Made by a program: the position numbers and the translations under genes. The notes under the pieces were generated by a model that was given only the letters and a program-made list of their open reading frames with translations, did no database searches and was not told where the DNA came from. A stretch of DNA of 64,000 nucleotides from Sulfobacillus acidophilus (lineage in GTDB: Bacteria; Bacillota; Sulfobacillia; Sulfobacillales; Sulfobacillaceae). Shown here piece after piece: positions 8,182 through 16,199 of this stretch (position 1 is the stretch's first letter; each line of letters starts with the position of its first letter). Where the stretch lies: contig PXYV01000004.1 of the NCBI GenBank assembly GCA_003023745.1, positions 1 to 64,000 of the forward strand, written 5' to 3'.

Positions 8182-8552
8182 ACACTCGTGCCAGCGGCCA
8201 ACACGGAAGACACTGCGGCTTCGGCCATCCAAATCCATGCAAGGTAGGCCGAAACCACCGCCTTACCGGTGTTGCGTCCTAAAAGACGCATCACCCAGGT
8301 CAGCCGGTGCTTAAGGAGCTGAGGCAAAAGCGGATACCGCACTAACGACCGCGATGCCAGACACGCGCCTAACCAGACCGCCCGCACGATCGCGAGCTCC
8401 CCATTGGGCGTGGTCTGCGGCGCATATTCACGCCAACGGCTTTCCAACCCCGTCAAAATGTGTTCTCGACAACGCCGGCGAGTGCGTTTGTTCCGCGACC
8501 AGCTCAGTCGCACACTCCACCACATCACTCGCAGCAAGCTTGGATGCCTCAT
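8178..8552 (-). CDS. Hypothetical protein, basic, with a hydrophobic C-terminus
   Basis: This is an uncharacterised 124-residue open frame that converges with the preceding gene (4-nt overlap of ends). The N-terminal third is very Arg-rich. The rest has helices with some hydrophobic stretches ('VVSAYLAWIWMAEAAVSSVL'). A GAGG motif lies about 14 nt before the ATG, which is a poor spacing. I do not recognise a family. It is retained because it fills an otherwise empty interval and has no better overlapping candidate. Confidence 0.4.
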   Translation of the reverse strand: MRHPSLLRVMWWSVRLSWSRNKRTRRRCREHILTGLESRWREYAPQTTPNGELAIVRAVWLGACLASRSLVRYPLLPQLLKHRLTWVMRLLGRNTGKAVVSAYLAWIWMAEAAVSSVLAAGTSV

Positions 8553-8701
8553 ATGGTCTCAATCCTCCATCGTAGACGTTCGTCGCCAGGGGCGATAGTA
8601 ACGGAAGATAAGAGCGCGCACGCCGATGTTGAGGCCCCAGAACTTTTGGATGACTGTAGTATGCCCATTGGCGAGCAAACTAGTAAGGCTGTCACACTCT
8701 A

Positions 8702-8746
8702 TTGCACCGCGTCTCGGAAGAGTATAATACTGAGTAGTTCACTCAG
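8702..8746 (+). promoter_or_regulatory. Promoter with palindromic operator-like site before the DUF59-mrp pair
   Basis: A perfect TATAAT lies at 8723-8728. A TTGCAC at 8702-8707 gives a short 15-nt spacing as a possible -35. A perfect 6-bp inverted repeat, CTGAGT (8730-8735) and ACTCAG (8741-8746) with a 5-nt spacer, sits where transcription would start. That is a position suited to repressor binding. The regulator is unknown; an Rrf2/IscR-type factor would make sense for Fe-S genes but is only a guess. Confidence 0.5.
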
Positions 8747-8770
8747 ATTTGCATAGGGGAGGTGTTGTTC

Positions 8771-9067
8771 TTGCCCACGCAAGATGAAGTGTTAAACGTT
8801 CTGAAAGAGGTTGAGGATCCCGAAATTGGCGTCAATGTCGTGGACCTCGGACTAGTTTACACGGTGGCCGTGGACAACGGCGACGTTAATGTCGAGATGA
8901 CGCTGACGGCACCGGGGTGCCCCATGCACGAGACCATTGCACGGGCCGCGGAAATGGCCATCGAGACCTTGCCGGACGTCAAAGACGCGCACGTGAAGAT
9001 GGTGTGGAGTCCTCCCTGGACCCCAGACCGTTTGACCGATGAAGGGCGGCGCCTTCTCGGATTCTAA
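8771..9067 (+). CDS. DUF59 (MIP18/SufT-like) iron-sulfur assembly protein
   Basis: The small protein is a single DUF59 domain: 'LKEVEDPEIGVNVVDLGLVY', then 'MTLTAPGCPMHETIARAAE' with the conserved Cys, ending 'VKMVWSPPWTPDRLTDEGR'. Such proteins (SufT, PaaD, MIP18 relatives) help load Fe-S clusters onto targets. The start is best placed at the TTG at 8771, because GGGGAGG (8756-8762) overlaps the alternative GTG at 8762 and lies 8 nt before the TTG; this gives 98 residues. It is 18 nt from the mrp gene, which itself begins with a second DUF59 domain, so the two likely work together in cluster delivery. Confidence 0.85.
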   Translation: MPTQDEVLNVLKEVEDPEIGVNVVDLGLVYTVAVDNGDVNVEMTLTAPGCPMHETIARAAEMAIETLPDVKDAHVKMVWSPPWTPDRLTDEGRRLLGF

Positions 9068-9085
9068 CTGTAGGAGTGACAGAGC

Positions 9086-10219
9086 GTGGTTAATCACGGC
9101 ATGGTCCTCAGCGCTTTAGAAAAGGTAACTGACCCGGAACTGCATTATGATATTGTCACGCTGAACATGGTACGCAATGTGGCCATTTCCGGCGACAAAG
9201 TGACGGTCGACGTGGCCCTTACCGTCAAAGGCTGTCCGCTTCATCAGAAGATCGAGCGGGATGTGCAAGAAGCAGTGGGCCAATTGCCGGGTATCACCAC
9301 CGTTCACGTCAATTTAGATGTCATGAACGATGAGGAGCGGCGCACCGCGTTCGCCCGAGCCTTTCAGCAAAGTCAAAAACAACGTGCTTCTCAGTCGGCT
9401 GGCGCCACGCGTGCGCCCACCATGCCAGGGCCGCAAGGAGCGGCCTGGTCTCCGCTATTAGCCGAGGAGAGCCGGACCGTTTTACTGGGGATTGCAAGCG
9501 GCAAGGGGGGTGTGGGCAAGTCCACCGTAACGGCCAATTTGGCTGTGGCGCTGCAACGATTGGGATTTCGCGTTGGTGTCATGGACATGGATATCTATGG
9601 ATATTCCCAAGGGCGCATGCTCGGTGCCCAAGGCCAAGCGAAAGCTAATGCTGACCAGAAAGTCGTCCCTTGGAATGCTCATGGCCTGTCCATCGTTTCC
9701 ATGGGGATGTTTGTGACAGATAATCAAGCAGTAGTCTGGCGCGGCCCCATGTTAGGGAAAATGATGCAACAATTCTTCACCGATGTAGCCTGGCCAGACC
9801 TGGACTATCTCCTTATCGATCTCCCGCCGGGAACCGGCGACGTGGCGTTAGACGTTGCCACGCGATTGCCGAAAGCCTCTCTCGTGATTGTCACTACACC
9901 CCAGGTGGTCGCCCAGGAAGTCGCGATGCGAACCGCCGACGTAGCACGCCGAGCCAACCAGCGCATTATCGGCGTGATTGAGAACATGAGCTATATTCCG
10001 ATGGGTTCCGGACAACGTATGGAGTTATTCGGGTCAGGCGGCGGCCAAGAGCTGGCACACACGCTTAGCGTGCCCCTGCTGGGACAGATCCCCATGGAGA
10101 GTTCGGTGCGTGAAGGCGGGGACCGCGGCATCCCGGTTCTACTTAGCGCTCCCGAGTCGGAATCAGCCGCGACCTTTTTACAAGTAGCCCAAAAAATCGA
10201 TGCGGCGGCCCATGTCTAA
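9086..10219 (+). CDS. Mrp/NBP35 family Fe-S carrier ATPase with N-terminal DUF59
   Basis: The 377-residue protein has a DUF59 domain (about 1-80, 'LTVKGCPLHQKIE'), a Gln/Ala-rich linker, and a Mrp-type P-loop NTPase. The deviant Walker A is 'GIASGKGGVGKST', followed by 'MDMDIYGYSQGRMLG', 'LIDLPPGTGD' and 'SGGGQELA'. Mrp proteins bind and transfer 4Fe-4S clusters, and relatives in Bacillus (SalA) also act as regulators. The CxxC normally found before the 'FGSGGG' segment is absent, and the ATPase domain contains no cysteine at all. Cluster binding in the usual dimer-bridging way is therefore doubtful. The start is GTG with TAGGAG 7 nt upstream. Confidence 0.9.
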   Translation: MVNHGMVLSALEKVTDPELHYDIVTLNMVRNVAISGDKVTVDVALTVKGCPLHQKIERDVQEAVGQLPGITTVHVNLDVMNDEERRTAFARAFQQSQKQRASQSAGATRAPTMPGPQGAAWSPLLAEESRTVLLGIASGKGGVGKSTVTANLAVALQRLGFRVGVMDMDIYGYSQGRMLGAQGQAKANADQKVVPWNAHGLSIVSMGMFVTDNQAVVWRGPMLGKMMQQFFTDVAWPDLDYLLIDLPPGTGDVALDVATRLPKASLVIVTTPQVVAQEVAMRTADVARRANQRIIGVIENMSYIPMGSGQRMELFGSGGGQELAHTLSVPLLGQIPMESSVREGGDRGIPVLLSAPESESAATFLQVAQKIDAAAHV

Positions 10220-10237
10220 GGACCGCCGCGGCCTGTC

Positions 10238-10579
10238 TTAAGGGGTAGAAGTCCCCGCTCGACCATAGCGATCTTCGAGCCGAACAACATCGTCCAGTTC
10301 CGGTGTGGACACCTCGATGACGTCAATGTCGGTCAACGCCGTCAAGCGGTGTTGCGTGGGAGGGGGGATGACCACGGCCTCGCCCGTGTGAAACGCACGA
10401 ACGTCCCCGTTTAACAAAAGCTCGGCTTCTCCCTGCAACAAGAACATGCTTTCATGCTTTTGTACATGATACTGAAGGCTCAATGAATGCCCTTGATTTA
10501 CGTGAATCAGCTTCCCGACGTATCGATCGGTCACTGCCCACCAGAGCTCATAGCCCCAAGGCTTCTCAATCCGCTGCAA
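10238..10579 (-). CDS. Cupin protein, mannose-6-phosphate isomerase type II-like
   Basis: This short single-domain cupin resembles the C-terminal domain of type II phosphomannose isomerases: 'KPWGYELWWAVTDRYVGKLI' at the start, 'SLSLQYHVQKHESMFLLQGE' with the metal-ligand His and Glu residues, and 'VVIPPPTQHRLTAL' with the last His. AAGGAG overlaps the GTG at 10588, so the TTG at 10579 (8 nt downstream) is the better start, giving 113 residues. It may act as a sugar-phosphate isomerase or a sugar-binding enzyme. A link to the mannosylation operon at 3-7 kb is possible but not adjacent. It converges with mrp. Confidence 0.75.
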   Translation of the reverse strand: MQRIEKPWGYELWWAVTDRYVGKLIHVNQGHSLSLQYHVQKHESMFLLQGEAELLLNGDVRAFHTGEAVVIPPPTQHRLTALTDIDVIEVSTPELDDVVRLEDRYGRAGTSTP

Positions 10580-10757
10580 AACGTCCACTCCTTATGCGCG
10601 TTTGTTGGCATCATACCATGTTTGTCAATCGCAATCCTTATCGACAAATTGTACGCTTGGGGTCTGCCAATCTCACAGACGACACCCGGGTGATGCAAAC
10701 TGCCGTTAAATTGGGCATACTGAAGTGGAAACCCCCAAGTAGGGGTTGAGAGGGAGG

Positions 10758-11225
10758 ATGAGTGTGAGCCGCATTCAAATCGGTCAAGAAGCACCACTCT
10801 TTACACTGCCTGGCTCTGAGGGTCAGACGGTGGAACTCGCGCAGTATCGAGGGCGTAAGAACGTGGTGCTGCTCTTTTATCCGTTAGCTTGGACCCCCGT
10901 TTGAAGTCACGAAATGCCGGCCTTTAACGCCGTATTAGGCGAGTTCGACCGGCGCGATGCTCAGGTTCTGGGCATTAGTGTAGATTCTGTGCCATGCAAT
11001 ACCGCCTGGAAAGAATCTCTTGGAGGGTTAAACTATCCCCTGCTCTCCGACTTTTGGCCTCACGGCGAAACGGCTCAGCGTTACGGTGTCTTGCGTGCGG
11101 AAGGGTATACCGAACGAGCCGTCTTTATCATCGACAAACAAGGTGTCGTGCAATATGTCGACATTCATAAAATCAGCGAGCCGCCCGACCCCCAAGAGGT
11201 CCTGCGGGCGCTGGACAATCTTTAA
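10758..11225 (+). CDS. AhpE-type peroxiredoxin with in-frame UGA at the peroxidatic position (probable selenoprotein)
   Basis: Reading from the ATG at 10758 (GGGAGG 1-6 nt upstream) gives one continuous 155-residue peroxiredoxin, apart from a TGA at 10902-10904, codon 49. The frame before it reads 'VLLFYPLAWTPV'. The frame after it reads 'SHEMPAFNAVLGEF', later 'LLSDFWPHGETAQRYGV', which is strikingly AhpE-like. The TGA falls exactly where the peroxidatic Cys of the TPxC motif should be. A stem-loop after the TGA fits the bacterial SECIS layout. The natural reading is selenocysteine, giving a peroxide-reducing selenoenzyme. One Cys remains later ('VPCNTAW') as a possible resolving residue. 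A conventional annotation would call a truncated gene at 10914. Nonsense mutation or sequencing error are the alternatives. Confidence 0.85.
10905..10953 (+). promoter_or_regulatory. Putative bacterial SECIS element
   Basis: Immediately downstream of the UGA, GCCGG (10916-10920) can pair with CCGGC (10949-10953). Within that, CGCC (10928-10931) pairs with GGCG (10938-10941) around the six-base loop GTATTA. The loop starts with G and lies 27 nt after the UGA, within the usual 16-37 nt window for SelB-recognised bacterial SECIS elements. The structure is drawn by eye. The internal loop between the two helices is unpaired. Confidence 0.6.
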
Positions 11226-11227
11226 AC

Positions 11228-11251
11228 AGAGAGCGGGGCATCCCGCTCTCT
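11228..11251 (+). terminator. Rho-independent terminator after the peroxiredoxin
   Basis: A perfect 10-bp stem (11228-11237 with 11242-11251) with a 4-nt loop is followed by a T-rich tract ('CTCATTTATTC'). It sits 3 nt after the peroxiredoxin stop and ends at the stop of the convergent gene. Confidence 0.8.
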
Positions 11252-11252
11252 C

Positions 11253-12539
<1,287 letters not shown>

Positions 12540-13452
12540 TTAAGACCATCTGCTGCAAAATGCCTCTTCGCAGCGTTTATCATCACGGTTCCCGTTGGAC
12601 CACGGCTTCACGGTTGAAGCCTCTCCCTTTGAGGGCGTAGAAATAGGCCGGAGCAGGGCATCCGCTTTCACGGTCGCCCGCCACGGCTTAAACCACAGGA
12701 GAGTTCGTCCATCCCTGACGTTCAGATCGGTTGGCGCCACTTTTCAATATCGGATTAATGACGAATGTTATCTCGTTAAGGCGGTAACTGTGTATGCCAC
12801 TCACATTGAGCACGGGATCCCTCCTGAACGGTTACGCTGACGGTTTTTGGTGCCGCGCTTGTTGTAAGCCCACACAGGTCCCATCATGCGCACGGGTTGT
12901 GCTGTGATCGCCGTGTCAGACGGACAGCTGACCATTGCGGCTCTCGTCCCATGCTTCCCGCCGCGGCTGCTGGCGTTCCTGTTCGGCGATGGGGTCATCG
13001 AGGGTTTTGAAACGGTCCAACCACCGTTTTTTGATACCAAAGACCACCGGCGGAAACATGTGCGCATCCACGTGCTGTTGATAGAACGCCTGCCGTGCTT
13101 TTTGATGCGCGAGTTTCCGCTCCAACCCCAGAATGCGCCGGGAGTCGGGGCGTGTTTTTTGGAGCGTCGTCACACGGTCTCGGATTTTGTTCACGCGTTG
13201 CGTCCATAAAGTCGCCCCGTCTTTCATGGCTTGATGGTGGGCCCGAATCAGGTCTTGCGATTCGTGCACCACATCTTTCCCGTAACACAGCGGCAACTCG
13301 TTTCACGCGCACAGTGACGTTCCAAGGCCCCCACGTTCAGGGGTCCGTCGACCAATCGTTACCATAAAGCCATATTTGCGCATGAGGCGGCGAAGGATCG
13401 TGTCCTGCTCCGGCGTGACATCGAGCAAGACCCCAAAAATCGTGATTTTCAT
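12540..13452 (-). pseudogene. tnpB remnant (RNA-guided nuclease of an IS607/IS605-type element)
   Basis: The gene starts at 13452 ('MKITIFGVLLDVTPEQDTIL'), overlapping the tnpA stop. Frame is lost near 13320. A second frame (12916-13296) contains the recognisable TnpB N-terminal helical segment 'RVNKIRDRVTTLQKT' followed by 'KARQAFYQQHVDAHMFPPVV', then stops at 'NGQLSV'. The RuvC-like DED core and the zinc ribbon are missing. The far end (12540-12740) keeps an open tail with 'LLWFKPWRATVKADALLRP', typical of the C-terminal extension encoded over the guide-RNA region. The protein cannot be functional. Confidence 0.7.
12560..12660 (-). ncRNA. Possible omega-RNA scaffold or right end of the tnpB element
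   Basis: On the minus strand a perfect 7-bp hairpin, GGCTTCA-ACCG-TGAAGCC (about 12603-12620), is followed by a second imperfect fold near GTCCAACGGGAACCGTG. TnpB-associated guide RNAs overlap the 3' end of tnpB and finish at the element's right end, which is where this lies. The assignment rests on position and folding only. Confidence 0.35.
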
Positions 13453-14099
13453 TCCGGGACTCCTTCCTGCGCTAAGGTGGCCATCACTTGACGCACGGCC
13501 GCGCCCATCTTTTGTCCCCCGCGTTGGCCGTAAATTTGCGCCGAGAACGAAGTGGTGATGGCAATCAAGTCCTCGACGAGTTCCTGTTGATCGTCGTTCA
13601 CCGGACTCTCCACCACGACCACACGCACGCCAAAGGCGTGCAAAAAGGTTTCGAGATAGCCCAAGCCTACCCGGGCTAAGCGGTCACGGGATTCGACAAT
13701 CACCAGACTGGCCCGGTGGTCTCGGGCCAGATCCAGCAGTTGATGCAAGCCCCGGCGCTGTTCGTTCAAACCGCTGGCGACATCGGTCAGCGCGGCGACC
13801 AACGGCCATTGTTGCTCGGCAGCGAATGCCGTCAACCGGCCCAATTGCCGATCCAAATGCCCCGCCTCTTGTTGTTCTTTTGTGGAGACCCGTGCATAGA
13901 GGATACACCGGGTGTCCAGCGCGGGATTCTGCACCGTCTCGTGCATCAAGACGTGTAAGTCCGCCACCCGATAGCGGCGATGATTCGTCAACGTACGCAC
14001 GGGAATCAACCGTCCCTCGCGTTCCCATTTCCGGAGCCCTTCGATACTCATCCCGAGCATCTTCGCGGCTTTGCCAATACTGACAAACTGTTCGTCCAT
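13449..14099 (-). CDS. IS607 family serine recombinase (TnpA)
   Basis: The 216-residue protein has an N-terminal MerR-like helix-turn-helix ('VSIGKAAKMLGMSIEGLRKW', then 'NHRRYR') and a serine-resolvase catalytic domain. Its nucleophile is in 'ILYARVSTKEQ', and it has 'VASGLNEQRRGLHQLLDLA' and 'ESRDRLARVGLGYLE' with the conserved arginines. Together these define the IS607 transposase. The start at 14099 is set by the HTH; the frame is open further upstream. It ends with 'GVPE' and an ATGA overlap with tnpB. The coding sequence appears intact, so activity is possible even though tnpB is broken. Confidence 0.88.
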   Translation of the reverse strand: MDEQFVSIGKAAKMLGMSIEGLRKWEREGRLIPVRTLTNHRRYRVADLHVLMHETVQNPALDTRCILYARVSTKEQQEAGHLDRQLGRLTAFAAEQQWPLVAALTDVASGLNEQRRGLHQLLDLARDHRASLVIVESRDRLARVGLGYLETFLHAFGVRVVVVESPVNDDQQELVEDLIAITTSFSAQIYGQRGGQKMGAAVRQVMATLAQEGVPE

Positions 14100-14326
14100 T
14101 GTTCTATCGCCGAAACTAATTATGCCATACTCCAAGACATAACTGTGCTCATTCACTCGATGTCCACTAGCCTGCAATGAGTGATTCGCTAAGTTCTTTC
14201 GTCGTCCGGAGGGTGCCTAAGCCCGCAGGGAAAATTTGTTGATGAGATTATGCCATCTAGAATGTCGAATCTTGCTGAACGATTTGGTAAGCTTAAATTG
14301 TATTCGCTCGAAGGGATTGTGACGGA

Positions 14327-15304
14327 TTGTTGCCTCGCACCAGGTACCGTATCGCTAAAAGGGCACGACTTCCCTGGCTTTTGTTTTTGTTGGTGTCAAG
14401 TCTATTCACAGTCGCGATGCTACACCGGAGTTCTAAACCAAGCATCGCGTTGTCACCGCATCGAAAAGTTATCGCAATCAAGACTAAACTTTCGGCGCCG
14501 GCCACGGTCACACTGCCTCGAAAATCGGCCGCCGCCATGTTGCCCTTTTCGATCGGGGAAAACTCGGGAGTCCTATGGAACCTCTCGACGGGACAACTGC
14601 TGTGGGCATATCATCCTTATCTCAGGGAACCCTATGCATCCACCACGAAGCTGATGACCATCTACCTCATCATACATCGCCTGCCCCTCTCCCAAGTTGT
14701 CTCCATCTCGCCGCTGGCGGCCGGCACAACTGGCTCAGATATCCGCATGGAAGTCGGCGAACATTTTACAGTACGCCAACTGCTCTATGCTCTCATGCTG
14801 GCGTCCGCCAATGATGCAGCGGTAGCTCTGGCACAACAGGAGGCCGGCACGGTCCCGGCCTTTTTGGCGCAAATGCGAAAGGAAACCACCGACCTAGGCA
14901 TGACGGGGACAACCTACGCTGACCCGGATGGCCTCTCCCCGGGTTCGGCTGGCAGTGCCTGGGATCTGTCCATCATCGCCCGTGCTGACATGGAAAGCCC
15001 TCTATTTCGCCGCATCGTCAAAACCAAGGAAATATCCTTGCCCAACAACCCGGTGGTGCGCAACCTCAACACGCTCTTGTTTCTCGACCCTTCTGTAATC
15101 GGCATCAAAACCGGCTGGACCACTGCAGCTGGCTTTAATTTAGTATTTGCCGCCACGCGCCCGGTCGATGGTCATAAGGTAACGCTATTGGGCGTGATTA
15201 TGCATGGGCAAGACGGCTTTCCGCCGGAGGACGAGGATGCGGAGAAAATTTTGAACTGGGGTTTTCACCAAGTCAAGATCACGGGCGCGACAACTCCTCC
15301 CTAA
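14327..15304 (+). CDS. D-alanyl-D-alanine carboxypeptidase (S11 family, DacA/DacF-like)
   Basis: This 325-residue exported penicillin-binding protein trims the terminal D-Ala of peptidoglycan stem peptides. A basic N-terminus and a hydrophobic segment (residues about 14-32) form a signal or anchor. The three penicillin-binding motifs are present: SxxK in 'YASTTKLMT', SxN in 'MLASANDAAV', and KTG in 'GIKTGWTTAAG'. It is shorter than classic DacA and lacks the C-terminal beta domain and amphipathic anchor, so the N-terminal segment likely tethers it. The start used is TTG at 14327 with AAGGG upstream; it is uncertain by a few codons. It is transcribed alone, downstream of the IS element. Confidence 0.85.
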   Translation: MLPRTRYRIAKRARLPWLLFLLVSSLFTVAMLHRSSKPSIALSPHRKVIAIKTKLSAPATVTLPRKSAAAMLPFSIGENSGVLWNLSTGQLLWAYHPYLREPYASTTKLMTIYLIIHRLPLSQVVSISPLAAGTTGSDIRMEVGEHFTVRQLLYALMLASANDAAVALAQQEAGTVPAFLAQMRKETTDLGMTGTTYADPDGLSPGSAGSAWDLSIIARADMESPLFRRIVKTKEISLPNNPVVRNLNTLLFLDPSVIGIKTGWTTAAGFNLVFAATRPVDGHKVTLLGVIMHGQDGFPPEDEDAEKILNWGFHQVKITGATTPP

Positions 15305-15518
15305 CACCACCAACCACTGCTTATGCCTCGCATACACGCTCCCGTCACGGGTAAAAAGGGCAGGCCACATCTTGTCCATTTCCCGAAAGAAGACCCGAGG
15401 CCTGTCACGTCCAGCAACAATCGTGGAAGCCTCAATCTCACTGGAAATGCACCTTTTTGGGCCAGCATTCGTATGGTGTACCGATGACATCCGCTTACGG
15501 TAGGAGGATATAGCACCT

Positions 15519-16199
15519 GTGAACACGGCTCTTGACCAACTCGCCGCCCAATTAGAAGAATGGGATCCGCTCGACATCTTACGGTGGGCCGATAAAACGT
15601 ATGGGGTGGGTCTGGTGTTAGCATCCAGCTTTGGCGCTGAAGACATGGTCCTCGTGGATATGTGGATACAGGTCAACCCGCATCCCACCATCTTCTATCT
15701 CGACACGGGCCTCTTGTTCACCGAAACCTACCAATTAATTCGGCGTGTCGAGCAACACTATCGGGTGCAAACCATCCGCGTCGCCACCTCTTTGACCTTA
15801 GAGGAACAAGCCGGTCACTATGGTGAGGCCCTCTGGTCAACCAACCCTGACCACTGTTGCACGCTCCGTAAAGTGCAGCCGTTACAACAATATCTCGCCG
15901 ACAAAACCGCCTGGATCACCGGAATTCGCCGCGATCAAACCGTCCAACGGCGCCATGCCGCTGTTATTGCATACGACGCACGATATCATCTCATCAAAAT
16001 CAACCCCTTAGTGCGTTGGAATGAGCGAGACGTCTTTCGCTACCTGGTGCGCCACCAAGTGCCCTATAACCCTCTGCACGACTGCGGCTACCCCAGTATC
16101 GGCTGTATGCCATGCACGCATGCAATCAAGCCCGGCGATGACCCCCGGTCAGGCCGATGGGCCGGACAGGAGAAAACAGAATGCGGACTCCATCTCTGA
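15519..16199 (+). CDS. cysH: Phosphoadenylyl/adenylyl-sulfate reductase
   Basis: CysH reduces activated sulfate (APS or PAPS) to sulfite in assimilatory sulfate reduction. The sequence has the PP-loop-like 'LASSFGAEDMVLVD', 'FYLDTGLLF', 'WITGIRRDQT' and the C-terminal redox motif 'ECGLHL'. The cysteine pairs 'CCTLRK' and 'GCMPC' are the 4Fe-4S ligands found in the APS-using and iron-sulfur PAPS-using subgroup, so APS is the likely substrate. The absence of an APS kinase gene nearby agrees with this. The start is GTG at 15519 behind AGGAGG (about 11 nt). The gene overlaps sat by 19 nt, giving a two-gene sulfate assimilation unit. Confidence 0.92.
   Translation: MNTALDQLAAQLEEWDPLDILRWADKTYGVGLVLASSFGAEDMVLVDMWIQVNPHPTIFYLDTGLLFTETYQLIRRVEQHYRVQTIRVATSLTLEEQAGHYGEALWSTNPDHCCTLRKVQPLQQYLADKTAWITGIRRDQTVQRRHAAVIAYDARYHLIKINPLVRWNERDVFRYLVRHQVPYNPLHDCGYPSIGCMPCTHAIKPGDDPRSGRWAGQEKTECGLHL

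Larger units (their letters stand above)
12540..14099 (-). mobile_element. Decayed IS607-type insertion sequence
   Basis: The element carries an apparently intact serine recombinase gene (tnpA) followed, with an ATGA overlap, by a disrupted tnpB. Beyond that is a hairpin-rich segment that looks like the tnpB 3' end and guide-RNA scaffold. IS607 elements lack terminal inverted repeats, so the exact ends cannot be set from this sequence; the boundaries given are those of recognisable coding remains. It lies between the sulfolipid gene and the carboxypeptidase without interrupting either. Confidence 0.75.

Noticed and set aside
10914..11225. Short peroxiredoxin-like gene starting at an internal ATG
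   Set aside because: It would lack the first third of the thioredoxin fold and the catalytic site. The upstream frame is homologous and continuous apart from the TGA.
15305..15518. Possible SAM- or cysteine-related riboswitch before cysH
   Set aside because: I looked for a SAM-I, SAM-II or T-box pattern in the 214-nt leader and found none; only a strong AGGAGG before the start.
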